Below, in pieces: positions 26,426 to 35,985 of a stretch of DNA of 64,000 nucleotides. Each line of letters begins with the position of its first letter. Position 1 is the stretch's first letter. Both the position numbers and the translations under genes were made by a program. The DNA is taken from the NCBI GenBank assembly GCA_025559845.1, contig CP048470.1, forward strand, positions 410,001-474,000. The letters are read 5' to 3'. The DNA comes from Agrobacterium tumefaciens (GTDB taxonomy: Bacteria > Pseudomonadota > Alphaproteobacteria > Rhizobiales > Rhizobiaceae). The notes below the pieces were generated by a model. It was not told the origin of the DNA. It saw only the letters and a list, made by a program, of their open reading frames with translations, and did not search any database.

Positions 26426-28780
26426 ATGACGCAGCTACTTCCCCGCCCTCACCTCTGCGACCGCATCATTGGCGAGAGGTCGGGCATCATTTTCTTGCGC
26501 GCGCCGGCAGGAGCGGGAAAAAGCGTTTTGCTGGATTTGCTGGCAATGCGCTTGGGGAAAGCCGTGTGCCGAACGCAACAGCCGCGCATGGTTGACGCGA
26601 CTGGTGGATGGTTGCTGTGGGATGTGCCAACCCATGTCCGTGCAGCGCGGCTTTCCGCCAATATCCTGGATGCGGCGCAACATGTGGTCATAGCCTGTCG
26701 CCCGGATCAACGCATCAGCGGTCTTGCACGGCAGATCCTGCATCGAGGTTCGGCCAGCATTACCGCTCAAGATCTGGCATTCACCCAGGCGGAACTAATG
26801 GCCCTTCCAGCCGATGAGGCCCAAACAGCGTTTGATGCCTACGCCGGCTGGCCGGCATTTTTGCCTCTTTCGTCGACGCCTGACGAGCAATTATGCGCTG
26901 ACTATCTGCGCGAGAATTACCTTCCACATCTGTCACCATCTCAGACAGTCGCGCTTTCTCTCTGGCTTGATAGCCCCCAGACCGAGCCGGACAAGGAGTG
27001 GGCCGAACTGCTACCACCGTTCCTGACCCGCAATCCGAGAGATCACCAACCGCTGATGCGGCTTTTGACCATGGCAGTTCAGGAGCGCCTTGCAGCACTT
27101 GAAGCAGGAAGTGCTGTGATGGAGATTGGAGCCGCGCTCGAAAAGGAGGGGCACTCGCTTTCTGCAATGGCGATGTTGCTCGGGCACGGCTACGAAACGC
27201 AAGCCGCGCAGATTCTGGAACGTGCTCACGGGCGCGAACTGATCTACCGGAGCAGTGTGACCACCTTCCGCGACATAATCATGCAGTTTTCACAAGAGAT
27301 GATCGCCGCCAACGAGACGGTGCTGTTTGCCGTAACACGCGCTTTGCTCAAACAGGGTGAGCTGCAGCGTGTGCGGCATTTGCTCGGCAAGAACCTGGGG
27401 TCCGATTTTCTTGACCCGCTCAAGGTGTTGACGCGCGGTTCGCGTTTTTCATTTGCGGCGCGAACCTTCCGCCTCAACCTGATGATTGCAGAAGACTTTA
27501 CACCCAACGACGCGATCATCCAGCGTCTCGGTGAGTTCATGGCCGACTATCCCATGGACGATCACGGCAAATGGGCGGCCTATTACAATGCGCTGCTTGA
27601 GTTTGAAATTCGTCGTCGCAATTTCCGGGAGGCTGAAGCGGCGGCTGCACGTGCCCTGATCTACCTCAACAAAATGGGCGGACAGCCTCTTCTGGAGTTC
27701 TTCATCCATCTTCACCAGATCGTTCTCAGGCTGATGAGTGGTGATGTCCTTCTGGCTCGAAGGGCAGCGCAGGATGCCCGACAAAAGCTGGAGCAGGTCC
27801 CACATGATGCTGTGCAGGAATTCAGAATGCTGCGTCTCGCGGAAGCCTGCCTTGCCTATGAGACAGGGCGACCGCGCGATCTCCTGGCCTTCGTGCAACA
27901 GGAATTCGAGCACTTCGCGGCTGCAGAAATCTGGCCGAGCCTGATGCAGTTTGCACTCCAGTACGCGTCACAGGTTCTGATCGACCACTTCCCCATGACG
28001 GTCCGTCCCGGCTTCCTCGACGGATTGTGGATCCATCTTTCCGAGGGGCTACAATTCCACGCTATGATGGAGATCCGTACGGCAATCGCATATCAGAATG
28101 CCAATCGCTGGTCAGAAGCCGCTGCCACCCTGGCAGCAATTCGCATGCCGATGGGACGCAACTGGGTGGAAAGCGCCACAGACGATCTGTCGCGTCTGAC
28201 GCGACGCGACGAGATCTCATACGTCATGGCCTGGTTACGTGATGCCGTACGACTATGGACGCCACGCCCTTATCTTTCGCGCCAGATAGAAGCCCTGCTG
28301 GCCAATCCGAATGTGACGAACCGCGAAAGGGTGGCCTTGCAAATCTGGCAAGGTTACGCGGCGCACCAGCGGCGGGACAATGCCGCCGCCCGTGGTCACC
28401 TGTTGTCTGCTCTCGAAGCTTCGACCAGGCTTGGCTGCAATGGCGTACTATCAGAAGAGAGGCTTTTCCTGTCACCACTTTTGAACAACCGGCGTATCCG
28501 CAGTTTCATCGAAACATCCTCAGATGTCAGAACTGCACTTGCGATCTTTGCCTCAGCAGTCAATTCGCCGCAGGCGCGCGCCCTGCACGGTGGGCTTTCT
28601 CAGCGGGAAGCGCAGATGCTGCAATTGCTGGCGAGTGGCATGCCGAACAAGAAGATCGCCCAGACGCTTAATATTTCCGAGGTGACGGTCAAATTTCACC
28701 TCGGAAACCTTTTTCGCAAACTTGGATGCAGCAAACGCGCCGAAGCCATTCGCGGCGCCAAGGCGCTCGGCTGGCTCTAG
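26426..28780 (+). CDS. MalT-like (LAL-type) LuxR-family transcriptional regulator
   Basis: 784 residues. The N-terminus has a P-loop, RAPAGAGKS (residues 26-33), and a Walker B-like WLLWDVP, as in MalT and other large ATP-binding LuxR regulators. A long helical middle region looks TPR-like. The C-terminus (about 720-784) is a clear LuxR helix-turn-helix: LSQREAQMLQLLASGMPNKK, then IAQTLNISEVTVKFHLGNLF. It is divergent from the transporter/HyuA/DUF917 operon and probably activates it when the imported inducer is bound. It is shorter than MalT (about 900 residues). AGGA precedes the ATG at 26426. Confidence 0.88.
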   Translation: MTQLLPRPHLCDRIIGERSGIIFLRAPAGAGKSVLLDLLAMRLGKAVCRTQQPRMVDATGGWLLWDVPTHVRAARLSANILDAAQHVVIACRPDQRISGLARQILHRGSASITAQDLAFTQAELMALPADEAQTAFDAYAGWPAFLPLSSTPDEQLCADYLRENYLPHLSPSQTVALSLWLDSPQTEPDKEWAELLPPFLTRNPRDHQPLMRLLTMAVQERLAALEAGSAVMEIGAALEKEGHSLSAMAMLLGHGYETQAAQILERAHGRELIYRSSVTTFRDIIMQFSQEMIAANETVLFAVTRALLKQGELQRVRHLLGKNLGSDFLDPLKVLTRGSRFSFAARTFRLNLMIAEDFTPNDAIIQRLGEFMADYPMDDHGKWAAYYNALLEFEIRRRNFREAEAAAARALIYLNKMGGQPLLEFFIHLHQIVLRLMSGDVLLARRAAQDARQKLEQVPHDAVQEFRMLRLAEACLAYETGRPRDLLAFVQQEFEHFAAAEIWPSLMQFALQYASQVLIDHFPMTVRPGFLDGLWIHLSEGLQFHAMMEIRTAIAYQNANRWSEAAATLAAIRMPMGRNWVESATDDLSRLTRRDEISYVMAWLRDAVRLWTPRPYLSRQIEALLANPNVTNRERVALQIWQGYAAHQRRDNAAARGHLLSALEASTRLGCNGVLSEERLFLSPLLNNRRIRSFIETSSDVRTALAIFASAVNSPQARALHGGLSQREAQMLQLLASGMPNKKIAQTLNISEVTVKFHLGNLFRKLGCSKRAEAIRGAKALGWL

Positions 28781-28791
28781 AGCCGAAGCGC

Positions 28792-29550
28792 TTATTCGTA
28801 GATCGCACCATCCACGATAACCATCGGCCGGCCCTGCGAACAGGGTTCGATGCGGGCGTCGATGCGATAGATATCGCGCAGCATCTCCGATGTTATGACG
28901 TCTTCTGTCGTACCGCTGACCACCATTTCACCTCTTGAGATGACCATGGTGTTTTCGCAATAGCGGAGTGCGTGGTTGAGGTCGTGCAGCGCAATGAGGA
29001 CGATCATACCAGTCTTGCGGGCAAGTTCCTGCACGAAGCTAAGAACTTCAATCTGCCGGTGAAGATCGAGTGCGGATGTCGGCTCATCCATCAGCAGGAC
29101 CTCGGGCTTGCGCGCCAAAGCCTGCGCCAGAGAAACGAGCTGTCGCTGACCACCGGAAAGTTCGCCAAGACCACGGAACGCCAGATTTTCAATTTTCAGC
29201 GCCTTGAGAATGGCGTCGATCTCAAACAACTCTTCATCGTTGACCCGCCAGCCACCACCCTGCTTCGCCGAAAGAAGAATGGATTCATAGACCGTCAAGA
29301 CAGCATTCGCGCCGGTATCCTGGGGCATATAGCAAATGCCGCGGCTGCCTCTGGCCGTATCTGACAGTTCAACGAGACCCGGACCGGAAATAAGGCTCGC
29401 AATCCGTTTGAAAAGCGTCGACTTGCCCGCCGCATTCGGACCGATCACAGCAGTAACGCTTCCGCTCTGCAATGTATCGATACCAACTTTGGAAAGAACG
29501 ACAACACGGCCGTAAGCGGCGCCGACGTCCTTGAGTGCCAAGGCTACCAT
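28792..29550 (-). CDS. Iron-complex (FecE-type) ABC transporter ATPase
   Basis: 252-residue ABC ATPase of the siderophore/heme/cobalamin class: Walker A IGPNAAGKSTLF (about 36-47), signature LSGGQRQLVSLAQALARKPE, Walker B VLLMDEPTSALD and the switch histidine in IALHDLNHALRY. AGGAGG sits 6 nt before the ATG, and the gene overlaps the end of the permease by 7 bp. It is the last gene of a four-gene operon with two binding proteins. It is convergent with the LuxR gene, 11 bp away. Confidence 0.92.
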   Translation of the reverse strand: MVALALKDVGAAYGRVVVLSKVGIDTLQSGSVTAVIGPNAAGKSTLFKRIASLISGPGLVELSDTARGSRGICYMPQDTGANAVLTVYESILLSAKQGGGWRVNDEELFEIDAILKALKIENLAFRGLGELSGGQRQLVSLAQALARKPEVLLMDEPTSALDLHRQIEVLSFVQELARKTGMIVLIALHDLNHALRYCENTMVISRGEMVVSGTTEDVITSEMLRDIYRIDARIEPCSQGRPMVIVDGAIYE

Positions 29551-30611
29551 GCGCGCCTCCTGTTGGAGAAGATGAGAATGAAGAAGAAAGGAACACCGAC
29601 AAGCGCCGTAATCACACCGATCGGCAAAATAGCGCCGGGGATCAACATCTTGCTCACGACAGACGTGACCGACAGCAAGAGCGCACCGCAGATCACCGAA
29701 CCTGGCAGGAAGAAGCGCTGGTCTTCACCAACCACCATGCGGGCAATGTGCGGACCGACGAGGCCAACGAAACCGATCGTACCGACGAACGAAACGGGAA
29801 TTGCGGCGAGCAGGCTGACCGTCAGCATGGTTTGCAGACGCAGACGCCGGACATTTACGCCCATGCTAGCGGCCTTGTCATCACCAAGACGTAGCGCAGT
29901 CAGCGCCCAGGCGTTTTTCATGAACATCGGCACCGTGACGAGCAGAATGGCGCCGGTCACAAATACCTTGCTCCATGTGGCCTTCGTCAGGCTCCCCATC
30001 GTCCAGAACACAACGGCTGCCAACGCCTGTTCGGAGGCTAGATATTCGAGCAAAGAGAGTGCGGCATTGAAGGTAAAGACCAATGCGATACCCAGGAGAA
30101 CGATGGTCTCAACGGTGACGCCGCGCATTGTCGAGGCAAAATGAATGAACATTGCTGCCAGCATCGCCATCAGGAACGCATTGATTGGGACCATATACTC
30201 GACGGCACCGGGAAAAATCGCGATCCCGCCAACCAGTGCCAGGGCTGCGCCGAAACTCGCAGCAGCCGAAATGCCGAGCGTAAAAGGGCTTGCAAGCGGG
30301 TTGGAAAGGATCGTCTGCATCTGCGCGCCGGCAACCGAGAGCGATGCGCCAACAGTCACCGCCATCAGGGCAATCGGCATACGGATGTCCCAGATCACGA
30401 CGCGGAGCTGGTTGGTGACAGCCGCCGGATCGAAGATCGCGCCAACAACTTCAGAAAGTGTGTAACGCGCCGGTCCAAGCGCCATATCGGTTGCCAAACT
30501 GAGGCAGAGTGCGACCACAAGACCGATGAGGATCAATATTCTGCGTGCGGCTAGAGCGCGATACTGATCGCGCCCTGTCGTCTTCACGTCGGTTTCACCA
30601 ATGGAAGCCAT
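29544..30611 (-). CDS. Iron-complex (FecCD-family) ABC transporter permease
   Basis: 355-residue inner-membrane protein with about nine or ten predicted helices. FecCD marks are AGAQMQTILSNPLASPFTLG (about residues 96-115), SMGVNVRRLRLQTML and the C-terminal IGFVGLVGPHIARMVVG, which faces the ATPase. The ATG follows the stop codon of the binding-protein gene directly, with no gap, and the ATPase overlaps its end, so the three are translationally coupled. A FecCD homodimer would form the channel for an iron chelate or a similar large ligand. Confidence 0.92.
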   Translation of the reverse strand: MASIGETDVKTTGRDQYRALAARRILILIGLVVALCLSLATDMALGPARYTLSEVVGAIFDPAAVTNQLRVVIWDIRMPIALMAVTVGASLSVAGAQMQTILSNPLASPFTLGISAAASFGAALALVGGIAIFPGAVEYMVPINAFLMAMLAAMFIHFASTMRGVTVETIVLLGIALVFTFNAALSLLEYLASEQALAAVVFWTMGSLTKATWSKVFVTGAILLVTVPMFMKNAWALTALRLGDDKAASMGVNVRRLRLQTMLTVSLLAAIPVSFVGTIGFVGLVGPHIARMVVGEDQRFFLPGSVICGALLLSVTSVVSKMLIPGAILPIGVITALVGVPFFFILIFSNRRRAW

Positions 30612-31748
30612 TTAGTTCGAACCTTTTTCGAGTGAAACGAAATAACCCGGCTTGTAGGTCACGGGTAGAAACGTCTTGTGGAACTCCTCGAAATTCTTCT
30701 CCGGGTCAAGGTCAGCAAACAGCTCGGGGTGAAACCACTTCGCAAATTGCTGGATCGGGAAAAACTCGTATGGCGCACCATAGAACTGGTGCCATGCAGC
30801 GTGGACATTGCCTTCCCTGACCGCCTTCAGCGTCGGGAACGGTGTGCGTGTCATCAGATTTTTAAGACGTTCACGAGCAAGGGTCATATCGGCACCGCGT
30901 CCAACCGGGACGAACTGGTTGATATCGGATTCCGCCGCCCAGTTGGAGCCTGTAACAATAACATGGTCCGGATCGGCCACGACGAGTTGCTCCGGATTGA
31001 GATCACCAAAGGTCGTCTTGATAACGTCGGCGCCAATATTGTGGCCGCCTGCCTGGTCCACCATCGCCCCAAAATTGACCGGCCCAAAGGTTCGGCAGCA
31101 GTTGTTTTCGCCGGAAATACCTGGCGAACGCTCGATAAACACGTTTGGACGCTTGAGGTCCTTCACCGCGGCAAGCCTGTCAGTCACGAGTGCGATCTGG
31201 GCGCGGCGATAGGCAATGAAATCTTCCGCACGCTGCTCAGCGCCGAAGATCTGGCCGAGAATACGGATCGAGTTTTCACTGTTCTTGTCGGGATTGATAC
31301 GGAAATCGAGATAGACGACCTTGATGCCTGCAGCACCAGCCTTGTCCTCGAAGCCACTTTCCTTGGCGCTTTTTTCCGCTTCCAGATTGAGCGTGATGAT
31401 GTCGGGAGAAAGCGCGATAGCCGTCTCGAGGCTGAAATCACCCTGCGGCACATAACCGAAACGCGGCAGCTTTTCGATCTGCGGGAAGCGCTCCACATAC
31501 GCCTTGTAACTGTCCGGGTCCTTGGTCAGCAGGTCATCGCGCCAGCCGACGATCGTGTCGAATGTCTTTTCGACGCGCAGTGCTGCGATCACGTGAATTT
31601 GCCGCGCCTCGCCGACAATGACCCGCTTGGCGGGCAGATCAAGTTCAACCGTGCGGCCTGCCGCATCGGTGATCTGCGCTGAAAGAGCCGGTGTCGCAAT
31701 CATCGCCAGAAATGCGAGAGCGATATGTTTGACCAGGTTGAGCCGCAT
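30612..31748 (-). CDS. Iron-complex ABC transporter binding protein with a Cys-Cys motif, copy B
   Basis: 378 residues from the ATG at 31748 (AAGGA 8 nt upstream); a frame from 31772 adds eight residues. Residues 1-24 are a signal peptide (LAFLAMIATPALSAQ). The FecB-like domain starts ITDAAGRTVELDLPAKRVIV. The mature protein has only two cysteines, adjacent at 217-218 in SGENNCCRTFG, at exactly the same positions as in its paralogue at 31849-32982. Both also share RQIHVIAAL/RQIYFLAAL and the C-terminal YKPGYFVSL. The vicinal cysteines could bind a metal or form a strained disulfide. Ligand unknown. Confidence 0.85.
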   Translation of the reverse strand: MRLNLVKHIALAFLAMIATPALSAQITDAAGRTVELDLPAKRVIVGEARQIHVIAALRVEKTFDTIVGWRDDLLTKDPDSYKAYVERFPQIEKLPRFGYVPQGDFSLETAIALSPDIITLNLEAEKSAKESGFEDKAGAAGIKVVYLDFRINPDKNSENSIRILGQIFGAEQRAEDFIAYRRAQIALVTDRLAAVKDLKRPNVFIERSPGISGENNCCRTFGPVNFGAMVDQAGGHNIGADVIKTTFGDLNPEQLVVADPDHVIVTGSNWAAESDINQFVPVGRGADMTLARERLKNLMTRTPFPTLKAVREGNVHAAWHQFYGAPYEFFPIQQFAKWFHPELFADLDPEKNFEEFHKTFLPVTYKPGYFVSLEKGSN

Positions 31749-31780
31749 GGGCGGGGTCCTTTCGTTCTTCAAACAAAGAT

Positions 31781-31807
31781 GGCGAAGCCGTGTTTTACGG
31801 CTTCGCC
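31781..31807 (-). other. Intercistronic stem-loop between the two binding-protein genes
   Basis: Perfect 11-bp inverted repeat GGCGAAGCCGT/ACGGCTTCGCC (31781-31791 and 31797-31807) with a 5-nt loop, followed on the minus strand by ATCTTTGTTTG. The T-run is weak, so partial termination or 3'-end protection of the first binding-protein message is more likely than a full stop. Confidence 0.55.
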
Positions 31808-31848
31808 TGTTCCGCCAGCGCCCCCCATGCGCCGCCAGTCCTGTGCTG

Positions 31849-32982
31849 TTACTTTTCGTCCTTCAGAGAGACGAAGTAACCAGGCTTGTAGTCGAGTGGC
31901 AGGAAACGCGCGTGCAGTTCCTTGAATGTTGCTTCCGGGTCGAGATCCGCGAAGAGCTCCGGATGCAGCCACTTCGCCATCTCCTGAATGGCGACGAACT
32001 GATACGGATTGTTGTAGAACTGGTGCCAGATAGCATGGACATTGCCGTCCTGAACCGCCTTGACGCCTGTGAACGCAGGGCGCTTCGTAAGGTCTTCGAG
32101 CTTGCGGCGCGCTTCCTTCAGATCTGCACCATAACCGACGCCAACCCACTTGCCGCCAGGAACATAGGCGTCCCACTTGCCACCGGTGACGATGATCTGG
32201 TCCGGGTTGGAGGCGATAACCTGCTCCGGGTTGACCGTGCCGAACGTGCCGGGAATGATGTCCTTGGCCATGTTGATGCCACCGGCGATCTCGACCATCT
32301 TGCCAAAGTTCTCGTTACCGAACGACATGCAGCAATCGTCCGAATAACCGCCTGCACGTTCGACGAAGACCACCGGCTTCTTCGGATTTTCCTTTTCAAG
32401 AACGTCCGTGACACGCTTGATGCTGTCAGAACGGAACTTGATGAAGTCTTCAGCAAGTTCTTCCTTGCCCATCAGCTTGCCCATGACGCGCATGCTCGGC
32501 TCGGTGTTTTCCATCGGCTTCTCACGGAAGTCGACATAGACCAGCGGGATGCCGACCTTGCCGAGCTTCTCGATATAACCGGCTTCTTCCGTTGCGGTCT
32601 TCGCATCGATGTTCATCAGGATGACGTCGGGCTTCAGCGCAACAGCCTGTTCGATGTCGAACGTGCCGTCCTTCATACCGCCAAACGTTGGCAGCTTGGC
32701 AATATCGGGGTATTTCGCCAGATAGGCGTCATAGGTTTCCGGATCGGCCTTCGGCAGGTCGTCACGCCAGCCGACCACGTGCTTGAAAGGGTTTTCCTTG
32801 TCGAGTGCGGCCAGGAAGTAAATCTGGCGCCCCTCCCCGAGGATGACGTTCGAAACGGGGACATTGACCTCCACGTCACGACCCGTCACATCCTTGAGGG
32901 TGATCTTTTCGGCGAATGCCGGCCAGACAGCGGAAACAAGAAGGCCAAAAGTAAGCGCAGCAAATTTACCTGGGACGCGCAT
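31849..32982 (-). CDS. Iron-complex ABC transporter binding protein with a Cys-Cys motif, copy A
   Basis: 377 residues with a signal peptide ending near WPAFAEK (residue 26) and GGAGAG 8 nt before the ATG. The FecB-like domain begins ITLKDVTGRDVEVNVPVSNV. The only cysteines are C217 and C218 in GGYSDDCCMSFGNENFG, the same positions as in copy B. It is the first gene of the operon, followed by a stem-loop, copy B, a FecCD permease and a FecE ATPase. An Irr-like iron box lies 71-87 bp upstream, which supports an iron-related ligand. Two binding proteins for one permease suggest two related ligands. Confidence 0.86.
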   Translation of the reverse strand: MRVPGKFAALTFGLLVSAVWPAFAEKITLKDVTGRDVEVNVPVSNVILGEGRQIYFLAALDKENPFKHVVGWRDDLPKADPETYDAYLAKYPDIAKLPTFGGMKDGTFDIEQAVALKPDVILMNIDAKTATEEAGYIEKLGKVGIPLVYVDFREKPMENTEPSMRVMGKLMGKEELAEDFIKFRSDSIKRVTDVLEKENPKKPVVFVERAGGYSDDCCMSFGNENFGKMVEIAGGINMAKDIIPGTFGTVNPEQVIASNPDQIIVTGGKWDAYVPGGKWVGVGYGADLKEARRKLEDLTKRPAFTGVKAVQDGNVHAIWHQFYNNPYQFVAIQEMAKWLHPELFADLDPEATFKELHARFLPLDYKPGYFVSLKDEK

Positions 32983-33052
32983 CGGATTATCTCTCCAGTG
33001 ATGACTGTGCGGGCCTCTATTCTTTTATGACTGCCGTAGTCAACATTTATGT

Positions 33053-33069
33053 TTTAGAGCGGTTCTCAA
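33053..33069. promoter_or_regulatory. Irr (ICE)-like box between the iron-type ABC operon and the methyltransferase gene
   Basis: TTTAGAGCGGTTCTCAA agrees at about 15 of 17 positions with the rhizobial iron control element (TTTAGAA-N3-TTCTAAA type), recalled from the literature. It lies 71-87 bp upstream of the binding-protein start (32982) and 24-40 bp upstream of the preferred methyltransferase start (33093), so it could serve both. Confidence 0.4.
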
Positions 33070-33092
33070 CTACCGACACGAAAGCCAGAAAA

Positions 33093-33917
33093 ATGCACGA
33101 ACTAGCCGAGCACGGACGAAACGACAGTCTTCGAGACGAAATAAAGGCCTATTGGTCGGGACGGGCTGCGACCTTTGACCTGTCCCCCGGCCACGAAATA
33201 TTTTCCGACATCGAACGGGAGGCCTGGCACGCCCTGGTTCTGAAGCATCTTGGGCCGGGAGATGGCCGTGCAGCGCTTGATCTGGCGAGCGGCACGGGCG
33301 TCATTTCACATCTGATGGATGATCTCGGCTACCGCGTTACAGGCATGGACTGGTCTGAGGACATGCTGCAACTCGCACGGGCCAAGGCGAAGACACGTGG
33401 CCGAAATATCCGTTTCTTCGTCGGCGACGCCGAGAGAACCATGGAACCGGATGAAAGTGCTGACGTGATTATCACCCGGCATCTGGTCTGGACGCTTGTC
33501 GATCCGAAGGCAAGTTTTGAGGAGTGGTTCCGTGTTCTCAAACCTGGTGGACGCCTGCTCATCATCGACGGGGATTTCGTCAATACAGGTTTGCGAGAGC
33601 GCCTCGTCAAAAAGCTGGCCGCAATCCTTGAACGGACAGGCTTCATCAAAGCCGATCAGCCACACAGGCCGGCAGACAGCGCCAATACCTTCAACAGCAT
33701 TCTTTCTCGTGTCTACTTTGCGAAGGGCGCTCGGGCCCCTGATGTCGCCGCCCTGCTTCGTGGCACCGGTTTCATGCCTGTCACCATCGACCAGGACCTG
33801 CGTGCGATCCACCGCGCACAGGCCAAGAACTTCACCTTCTTCAAAAGCGTTTTACGCGGCCTGCAACATCGCTACGCAGTTGTGGCCGTTAAACCCGATA
33901 CCAGCCTGAAAGCCTGA
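33093..33917 (+). CDS. SAM-dependent methyltransferase, class I, copy A (beside the iron-type ABC operon)
   Basis: 274 residues from the ATG at 33093. An open frame from 33027 adds 22 residues, but the shorter start matches the N-terminus of the paralogue at 33966-34748 (NDSLRDEIKAYWSGR against NHGLKEDIRDYWSER). Motif I is LDLASGTG, followed by GMDWSEDML (motif II) and ITRHLVWTLVDP. It shares MEPD, RHLVWTL and GG-LLI-DGD blocks with copy B, so the two form a distinct small-molecule methyltransferase subgroup. It is divergent from the iron-type ABC operon. Substrate unknown; a role in modifying the imported ligand is a guess from context. Confidence 0.82.
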   Translation: MHELAEHGRNDSLRDEIKAYWSGRAATFDLSPGHEIFSDIEREAWHALVLKHLGPGDGRAALDLASGTGVISHLMDDLGYRVTGMDWSEDMLQLARAKAKTRGRNIRFFVGDAERTMEPDESADVIITRHLVWTLVDPKASFEEWFRVLKPGGRLLIIDGDFVNTGLRERLVKKLAAILERTGFIKADQPHRPADSANTFNSILSRVYFAKGARAPDVAALLRGTGFMPVTIDQDLRAIHRAQAKNFTFFKSVLRGLQHRYAVVAVKPDTSLKA

Positions 33918-33965
33918 TGCTTTCGTCCCCGAGCCATCAGCCGTTCGCAGTCGTGTCGCAGCCCT

Positions 33966-34748
33966 TTACGCTTTGCGGCACGACAGAATGAAGCGACGAT
34001 AGACATAGGTTCGCAATCTATTGCGCAGATCTGCCGTCTTTCGTTGGGCCGCGGCGATCGGAGCATGCGACGCCGTCTGGACGTCGACGAAACCCGCGCC
34101 CTCAATGAAAGGTTGCAGCTTTTCAACACTCAGACCGTCTCCGAACGGCAGTCGCGCCATGATATTCTGGTGGCGATCACTCAACGCGCCGTCATAATGG
34201 TGATCCTTACCAAGCATCCGATCAATCATGCCGATCGCAAATAGTGCGAGACGCCCAAACGGCGCGGGTTTCGCCCAATCACCGTCAAAAATCAGAAGTT
34301 TACCGCCCGATCTCAAAACGCGATGCCAGTCAGAGAATGCACGTTCCGCATCCGTCAGCGTCCAGACTAGGTGCCGGCAGACAACTGCATCATAGTCGCC
34401 GTCCGGCTCCATCGTATTCTCCGCATCGGCGAGAATGAAGCGCGCTTTGGGATTACCGGCGTGTTTGCACTTTGCAACTGCGAGCATATGCTCTGAAAAG
34501 TCGAGCGCCGTTACCTCATGTCCAAGTGACAGCAAGACATTCGTCACCTCCCCGGTTCCGCAGGCAAGTTCAAGCACCCGCAGCGGTTTCGTACCGAGAT
34601 GCTGCCTGGCAGCCTCTGCCCACGCATCCAGTTCGGGTCCCGGGGGTATGCGATGTCCAAAGGCCAGATCGAAGGTCTTTGAACGCTCTGACCAGTAGTC
34701 GCGAATGTCTTCCTTCAGGCCGTGGTTGATGCCGAATGCTTCGCTCAA
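33966..34748 (-). CDS. SAM-dependent methyltransferase, class I, copy B (in B12-riboswitch operon)
   Basis: 260 residues. The start is TTG at 34748, overlapping the stop of the pseudoazurin gene (TTGA) with GAGGTGGG just upstream. Motif I is LELACGTG, followed by ALDFSEHML and VCRHLVWTLTDAERAFSDWH. It is clearly paralogous to copy A and ends convergently with it, 48 bp apart. It is the fifth gene of an operon preceded by a cobalamin riboswitch, so it should be made when cobalamin is scarce. Whether it methylates a corrinoid, a metallophore or something else cannot be told. Confidence 0.83.
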   Translation of the reverse strand: MSEAFGINHGLKEDIRDYWSERSKTFDLAFGHRIPPGPELDAWAEAARQHLGTKPLRVLELACGTGEVTNVLLSLGHEVTALDFSEHMLAVAKCKHAGNPKARFILADAENTMEPDGDYDAVVCRHLVWTLTDAERAFSDWHRVLRSGGKLLIFDGDWAKPAPFGRLALFAIGMIDRMLGKDHHYDGALSDRHQNIMARLPFGDGLSVEKLQPFIEGAGFVDVQTASHAPIAAAQRKTADLRNRLRTYVYRRFILSCRKA

Positions 34749-35184
34749 TTTCCCACCTCACCCGCACGTTGGAAGAGTGCATCCATCCGAGGCTTGGCCC
34801 GCCCCGGCACATCGATCGTCTTGTAGCTTTCGGGCAAGGACGCCTCGCCGACCTTGATGAGCATGACCATTCCCATCCCGTAATGCGGTGAGCATTTGAT
34901 CCCGTAGAAGCCCTGGGTCTCGAACGTCGTTACGAATTCGTCGTTGATCTTGCTCTTGCACCCTTCAACGCCATCTGGAACCATGCCGTCAATCGTCGCG
35001 GCATTGTGGCTTTTATGCGTGGGAACAAAGCGTACAACGTCGCCCGGTGAAATTTCCAGGAAATCGGGCTCGAAGACCATGGAGCCCTTTTCGCCGCGAT
35101 TGAGCATCTTGACCTCAAAGGTTTCCGCCATCGCCTGCATCGAGAGCCCGACTGTAAGGCAAAGCCCGAGCGTGATTGCCCTGA

Positions 35185-35188
<4 letters not shown>
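34745..35188 (-). CDS. Pseudoazurin (type I blue copper protein)
   Basis: 147-residue precursor. A signal peptide (residues 1-21, LGLCLTVGLSMQAMA) is followed by a cupredoxin domain. The copper ligands of pseudoazurin are all present: H61 in THKSHNAATIDG, then C99, H102 and M107 in KCSPHYGMGM, with the Cys-x2-His-x4-Met spacing of the family. Pseudoazurins carry electrons in the periplasm, commonly to nitrite or nitrous oxide reductase. Here there is no denitrification gene nearby; instead the ATG overlaps the ATPase gene (ATGA) in a cobalamin-riboswitch operon, an unusual setting. Confidence 0.93.

Positions 35189-35981
<793 letters not shown>

Positions 35982-35985
<4 letters not shown>

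Noticed and set aside
28773..28784. Perfect 12-bp palindrome GGCTCTAGAGCC at the end of the LuxR gene
   Set aside because: No loop is possible for a hairpin without unpairing the centre, no T-run follows, and it overlaps the coding end; likely chance.
30678..31682. 334-codon frame on the plus strand opposite a binding-protein gene
   Set aside because: Antisense to the FecB-like gene; its product has no coherent family pattern.
31618..33030. 470-codon frame on the plus strand opposite a binding-protein gene
   Set aside because: Antisense shadow covering a real signal-peptide-bearing gene.
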